64,000 bases of DNA from Unio delphinus (Eukaryota > Mollusca > Bivalvia > Unionida > Unionidae): contig JAQISU010000119.1 in NCBI GenBank assembly GCA_029339505.1, positions 913,001-977,000 on the forward strand, read 5' to 3'. Below are positions 60,586-64,000 of the stretch, piece after piece (within the stretch, counting starts at the first letter, position 1; every line of letters starts with the position of its first letter). Made by a program: the position numbers and the translations under genes. The notes beneath the pieces were generated by a model. It searched no databases, had not been told where the DNA came from, and saw nothing but the letters and a program-made list of their open reading frames with translations.

Positions 60586-60856
60586 GACTGTCATAGTCTT
60601 TCAGAATATCCTAACAGCTAATCCTAATGGCTTTCATAGCAGTTTGATAATATTTTGTACGTGACTTGTGATGATTTTGTTTCTTCTACTTCATTTTGCA
60701 AGAAATGAAATGTCACCTTTCAGTCAACTCTTACATAACCAATGCCATGTAAAACACAAGTTTACTAATGAGGGTTTCTTTTTGAAATTGTACTGACTTG
60801 TTAGGTTTATTCATATATAGTTTTTGTTCAGACAAAAGATTTTTATTATTTTCCAG

Positions 60857-61016
60857 AAAACTTGAAGATTTCAGACTGTGATGCACAGGGGCACTGTATC
60901 TTCTTCTGTGTTTGTAATTATGATAAGGGATATTGTGGACCAAACTTTTATGACTGCCAATCATTCCCTTCAGACTGCCCTCAGAAATGGGTACAAAAGG
61001 ACTGCACTTGTAAATG
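60857..61016 (+). CDS. Cysteine-rich secreted/membrane protein, exon 4
   Basis: A 160-base exon, entering in phase 1 and leaving in phase 2, between acceptor TATTATTTTCCAG and the near-consensus donor GTAAGG. It encodes nine cysteines in about 53 residues: ISDCDAQGHCIFFCVCNYDK, GYCGPNFYDCQSFPSDCPQK, WVQKDCTCK. The dense, regularly spaced cysteines suggest a small disulfide-rich domain; it is the clearest coding exon in the window. The antisense 125-codon ORF at 60,731-61,108 is a shadow. Family not recognised. Confidence 0.8.
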
Positions 61017-61374
61017 GTAAGGAAGGTTAATGATTCTAAAGACAGAAGAGATAGATTCTGTATTCCAGTATTCAAGTATTGTTGGTATTTTGCTCTTGGG
61101 AATGGCATTACAAATTTATGTATTTATACATATTAGACTGGTAGTCTGAAAAGTATGAGTGTTAAAATTGATTAGTTATGTGATGGGCCAGACTAAATAA
61201 TGTTCAGTTAGACTGGTACTGCACCAACACAGACACTTCCTTTTTCTGTATGAACTTGTATTCTTGATTATTTTATTTTTAAATGTAAATTCTGTTCAGG
61301 TAATCGTTTTAGCTACTTTGGTTGCATGTATGCATCCACTATCAATAATTAAGCAACTGTACTGCCCCTTACAT

Positions 61375-61450
61375 GCCCTATCTATAACATGTGTTTGTTC
61401 CACAGCACCACTTAATGCCCTGTGGAACAAACACATGTTATAGATAGGGC
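61375..61450. repeat. Perfect 31-bp inverted repeat, 14-bp loop (intron 4)
   Basis: 61,375-61,405 (GCCCTATCTATAACATGTGT...) is the exact reverse complement of 61,420-61,450, separated by CACCACTTAATGCC. An extremely stable hairpin in intron 4. Confidence 0.96.
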
Positions 61451-61619
61451 AAACCCTAACACTTATTTGCACTGAAGATAGACTTGTTTGGTTCACACTT
61501 CCGATTATGCCCTGTGGATAACACAGCTTTACTCCACACTTTCACTTATATGTGCACACACACCCCTGCCTCATTTAAGGTCACATCATCACGGAAATAT
61601 GTAACTGACTTTTCTCCAT

Positions 61620-61890
61620 GTATGCTAGAGGTCACAGTTAGTCATATAGTATGCTGCAAGTCACAGTCATATAGTATGCTATAAGTCACAGTTAGTCATA
61701 TAGTATGCATTAAGTCACAGTTAGTCATTTAGTATGCAAGAGGTCACAGTTAGTCATATAGTATGCTATAAGTCACAGTTAGTCATTTAGTATGCAAGAG
61801 GTCACAGTTAGTCATATAGTATGCTATAAGTCACAGTTAGTCATTTAGTATGCTACAGGTCACAGTTAGTCATTTAGTATGCTGGAAATC
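61620..61890. repeat. 29-bp tandem array, about 9 copies (intron 4)
   Basis: Units of AGTCACAGTTAGTCATATAG plus TATGCTATA, with variants CATTTAGTATGCAAGAG. It lies just before the exon 5 acceptor. Confidence 0.95.
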
Positions 61891-61951
61891 ACAAGATGGA
61901 TTTATGATGTGCCATTTGTTTGTACTCTTTGTAATTAATTAAATTGAATAG

Positions 61952-62082
61952 GAAACCTACAGCATCTGCAGGTTCAACACTAGGAAATGCCACCAACAAG
62001 CCAGTACAGAAAATTATCACCACACCATCCACAGTAGATGGAGGATCAAGAACTACAGAGAAAAATGGCAGAACTTTAATTG
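61952..62082 (+). CDS. Cysteine-rich secreted/membrane protein, exon 5 (Ser/Thr-rich stalk)
   Basis: A 131-base exon, entering in phase 2 and leaving in phase 1, between acceptor AATTGAATAG and donor GTGAGC. It encodes KPTASAGSTLGNATNKPVQK, IITTPSTVDGGSRTTEKNGR and TLI. It has no cysteine, is rich in Thr, Ser and Gly and contains an NAT sequon. This composition is typical of an O-glycosylated stalk or linker between an extracellular domain and a membrane segment or second domain. The next exon should therefore lie to the right, probably beyond the window. Confidence 0.65.
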
Positions 62083-62439
62083 GTGAGCTATTTTTTATTT
62101 ATAATCAGTTGATACTGAATTTTTTTAGAATTGAAACTGTTTTTCTCATGGATAAAATGTACACTTATTCTTTATAGCAGTCAGCCCACCTGAATTTAAG
62201 CCTAGTTGTCACAAAGAAAGAGAAGGAAATGGGGAGAAGTGCTGGGTTGGGTTGGGTTGGAAAATAAGTTCACTTCAGATTTTCCCATCGGAGGGAGAAT
62301 ACACAGCTAGGTCTCAGTAGCTGCTAGAAGGTCCATGACATCATAGCTTAGGGGTCAGAGTTCAGTCTTGAAATCCTAGGCAGTTTCAAGTATCAGACAC
62401 AGGAAGAGCAATTTGTTCATATAATCTTTGTGTTTTCTA

Positions 62440-62712
62440 GGTGGTACCAGAATTCTTAAGAAGAAATGGTAGCAGACATTAGATAAAAATATCAGTGCTT
62501 TTTAGAAGGTACCAGAATTCTTAAGAAGAAATGGTAGCAGTCATTAGATAAAAATATCAGTGCTTTTTAGAAGGTACCTGAATTCTTGACAAGAAATGGT
62601 AGCAGACATTAGATGAAAATATCAGTGCTTTTTAGGAAGTACCAGAATTCTTAACAAGATATGATAGAAGTCATTAGATGAGAATCTGTTCTTTTTAGGT
62701 GGTACCTAAATT
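62440..62712. repeat. 65-bp tandem repeat, about 4 copies
   Basis: Units beginning GGTACCAGAATTCTTAAGAA and containing CATTAGATAAAAATATCAGT, starting at 62,443, 62,508 and 62,573, then a degenerate one near 62,637. Confidence 0.93.
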
Positions 62713-63330
62713 ATCTCAGAATGATGGTTCTTTGCACTTCTTGATGAGAATCTAAAAGCTTTTATGAATGTACCTAATTCCATCCAAGTAATGTTTCCAG
62801 ACTTCTGTCCAGGTGGGTTCTTCATGGCCTCTGTTGGAAATATTTTTCCTTGTGCTATGAAGTTGGCCAAATAAAAAAATGTGTAGCCACTTTTCAGCAA
62901 TAGGAGTCATTTTATGTCATAATGCAGGGGCTTAAATATATGTGTAATATTATATTGGCCCTATTTTTAATCTATAAAAACTATGATAATAAAACAAGTT
63001 TAACATGTTTCTATTACATTTCAGAGCACAAGAATATTTATTAATAAATGAATATAATACCATTATATACATATTAAATTCAATGTATAGCTTATGAAAA
63101 GCATATGATTAAATATGCCTGCACAGCAAGAAAAACAAGTATTTTTGTGAGCTTGAGTAGAAACTGCATTATTATTTTTTTTTAGAAATTATCTTTTGCT
63201 TATTAGATGTCTGATTTGGTGCCCTTATTTATGAACACGGTATACATCTTTTGTAAATTGTACATCACTTAGTTAGACTTGCTTTTGCAGTCTTAATGGT
63301 TAAATAGTTTACAAAATTTAACCCTCGTTG
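62713..63330. other. Unique AT-rich sequence after exon 5
   Basis: No exon with both splice sites and clear coding content was found, and no repeats recognised. Confidence 0.45.
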
Positions 63331-63331
63331 T

Positions 63332-63920
63332 GCTGCATTGATTATACATGACCTTGTAATCTATGTTGATTTGTTTCCAATTATACATGATCTTGTTATC
63401 TATGTTGATTTGTATCCAATTGTACATGACCTTGTAATCTGTTGATTTGTTTCCAATTATACATAATCTTGTAATCTATGTTGATTTGTTTCTAATTATA
63501 CTGGACCTTGTAATCTATGTTGATTTGTATCCAATTGTACATGACCTTGTAATCTGTTGATTTGTTTCTAATTATACATGACCTTGTAATCTATGTTGAT
63601 TTGTTTCTAATTATACAGGACCTTGTAATCTATGTTGATTTGTTTCTAATTATGCATGACCTTGTAATCTATGTTGATTTGTTTCTAATTGTACATGACC
63701 TTGTAATCTGTTGATTTGTTTCTAATTATACATGACCTTGTAATCTATGTTGATTTGTTTCTAATTATACATGACCTTGTAATCTATGTTGATTTGTTTC
63801 TAATTATACATGACCTTGTAATCTATGTTGATTTGTTTCTAATTATACATGACCTTGTAATCTGTTGATTTGTTTCTAATTATACATGACCTTGTAATCT
63901 ATGTTGATTTGTTTCTAATT
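63332..63920. repeat. 39-bp tandem array, about 15 copies
   Basis: Units of AATTATACATGACCTTGTAA plus TCTATGTTGATTTGTTTCT at 39-base spacing; a shorter type lacks TATG (AATCTGTTGATTT). Confidence 0.95.
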
Positions 63921-64000
63921 GTAATTGTTCCATCAATGCACAATAGACTTTTTGAGTCCAATCCATAAAATGGCTTCCAAATCGAATATATATTGTTATT

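Noticed and set aside
62178..62320. Possible sixth exon (acceptor TTCTTTATAG, phase-compatible, 47 codons to a stop, with CHKEREGNGEKCW)
   Set aside because: It would imply a 95-base intron where the others are 0.8-6.9 kb, and the second half is a GGGTT repeat with weak coding character. RNA-seq joining 62,082 to 62,178 would revive it.

Overview
The window is AT-rich eukaryotic DNA, dominated by tandem repeats and dead transposable elements. It carries parts of one spliced gene I consider credible, on the + strand. No rRNA, functional tRNA, CRISPR, operon or bacterial-style gene was seen. The mix fits an invertebrate metazoan, most likely a mollusc and perhaps a bivalve: two tRNA-derived SINE families of molluscan type, a Polinton/Maverick remnant, a Penelope-like retroelement and very many minisatellites in intergenic and intronic DNA. 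The taxon is inferred from memory of these families, not from a search.

Layout. 1-21,350 is one satellite array of a 53-bp monomer, about 400 copies, already running at the left edge and containing higher-order repeats. It ends against a 5'-truncated, frameshifted LINE fragment (21,365-22,020), an ATT microsatellite and a possible small minus-strand terminal exon (22,453-22,533). 23,450-26,190 holds 19-, 70- and 31-bp arrays and a tRNA-derived SINE with an AC-repeat tail. 28,490-32,330 is a decayed Polinton: remnants of penton-like minor capsid, major capsid and adenain-type protease genes on the minus strand. A 58-bp array follows (32,382-35,260). 35,960-38,450 is a decayed Penelope-like element on the minus strand, interrupted by two SINE insertions. 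39,222-39,662 is an unassigned ORF with hydrophobic segments. 40,130-40,482 is a second SINE family with its internal head region tandemly amplified. 40,886-41,379 is a 33-bp array, and 41,437-43,002 a retroelement ORF1/gag-like pseudogene with a broken zinc knuckle. 43,120-47,955 holds 41-, 115- and 22-bp arrays; the 115-bp unit carries a hAT-like terminus.

The gene. Five exons on the + strand (48,722-48,845; 49,646-49,747; 56,607-56,744; 60,857-61,016; 61,952-62,082) join in compatible phases (1, 1, 1, 2, 1). They encode a signal peptide, a cysteine-rich extracellular region with 16 cysteines and a Ser/Thr-rich stalk; the 3' end probably lies beyond the window. I do not recognise the family. 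Its introns hold two long-TIR MITE-like elements, a SINE, three hairpin or inverted-repeat loci and about nine minisatellites.

By rough addition, tandem arrays fill more than half of the window. I found no convincing new multi-gene system. The features most worth following are the multi-scale structure of the 53-bp satellite, the arrays that appear to have grown out of transposon parts, the perfect inverted duplications, and the unidentified cysteine-rich gene.
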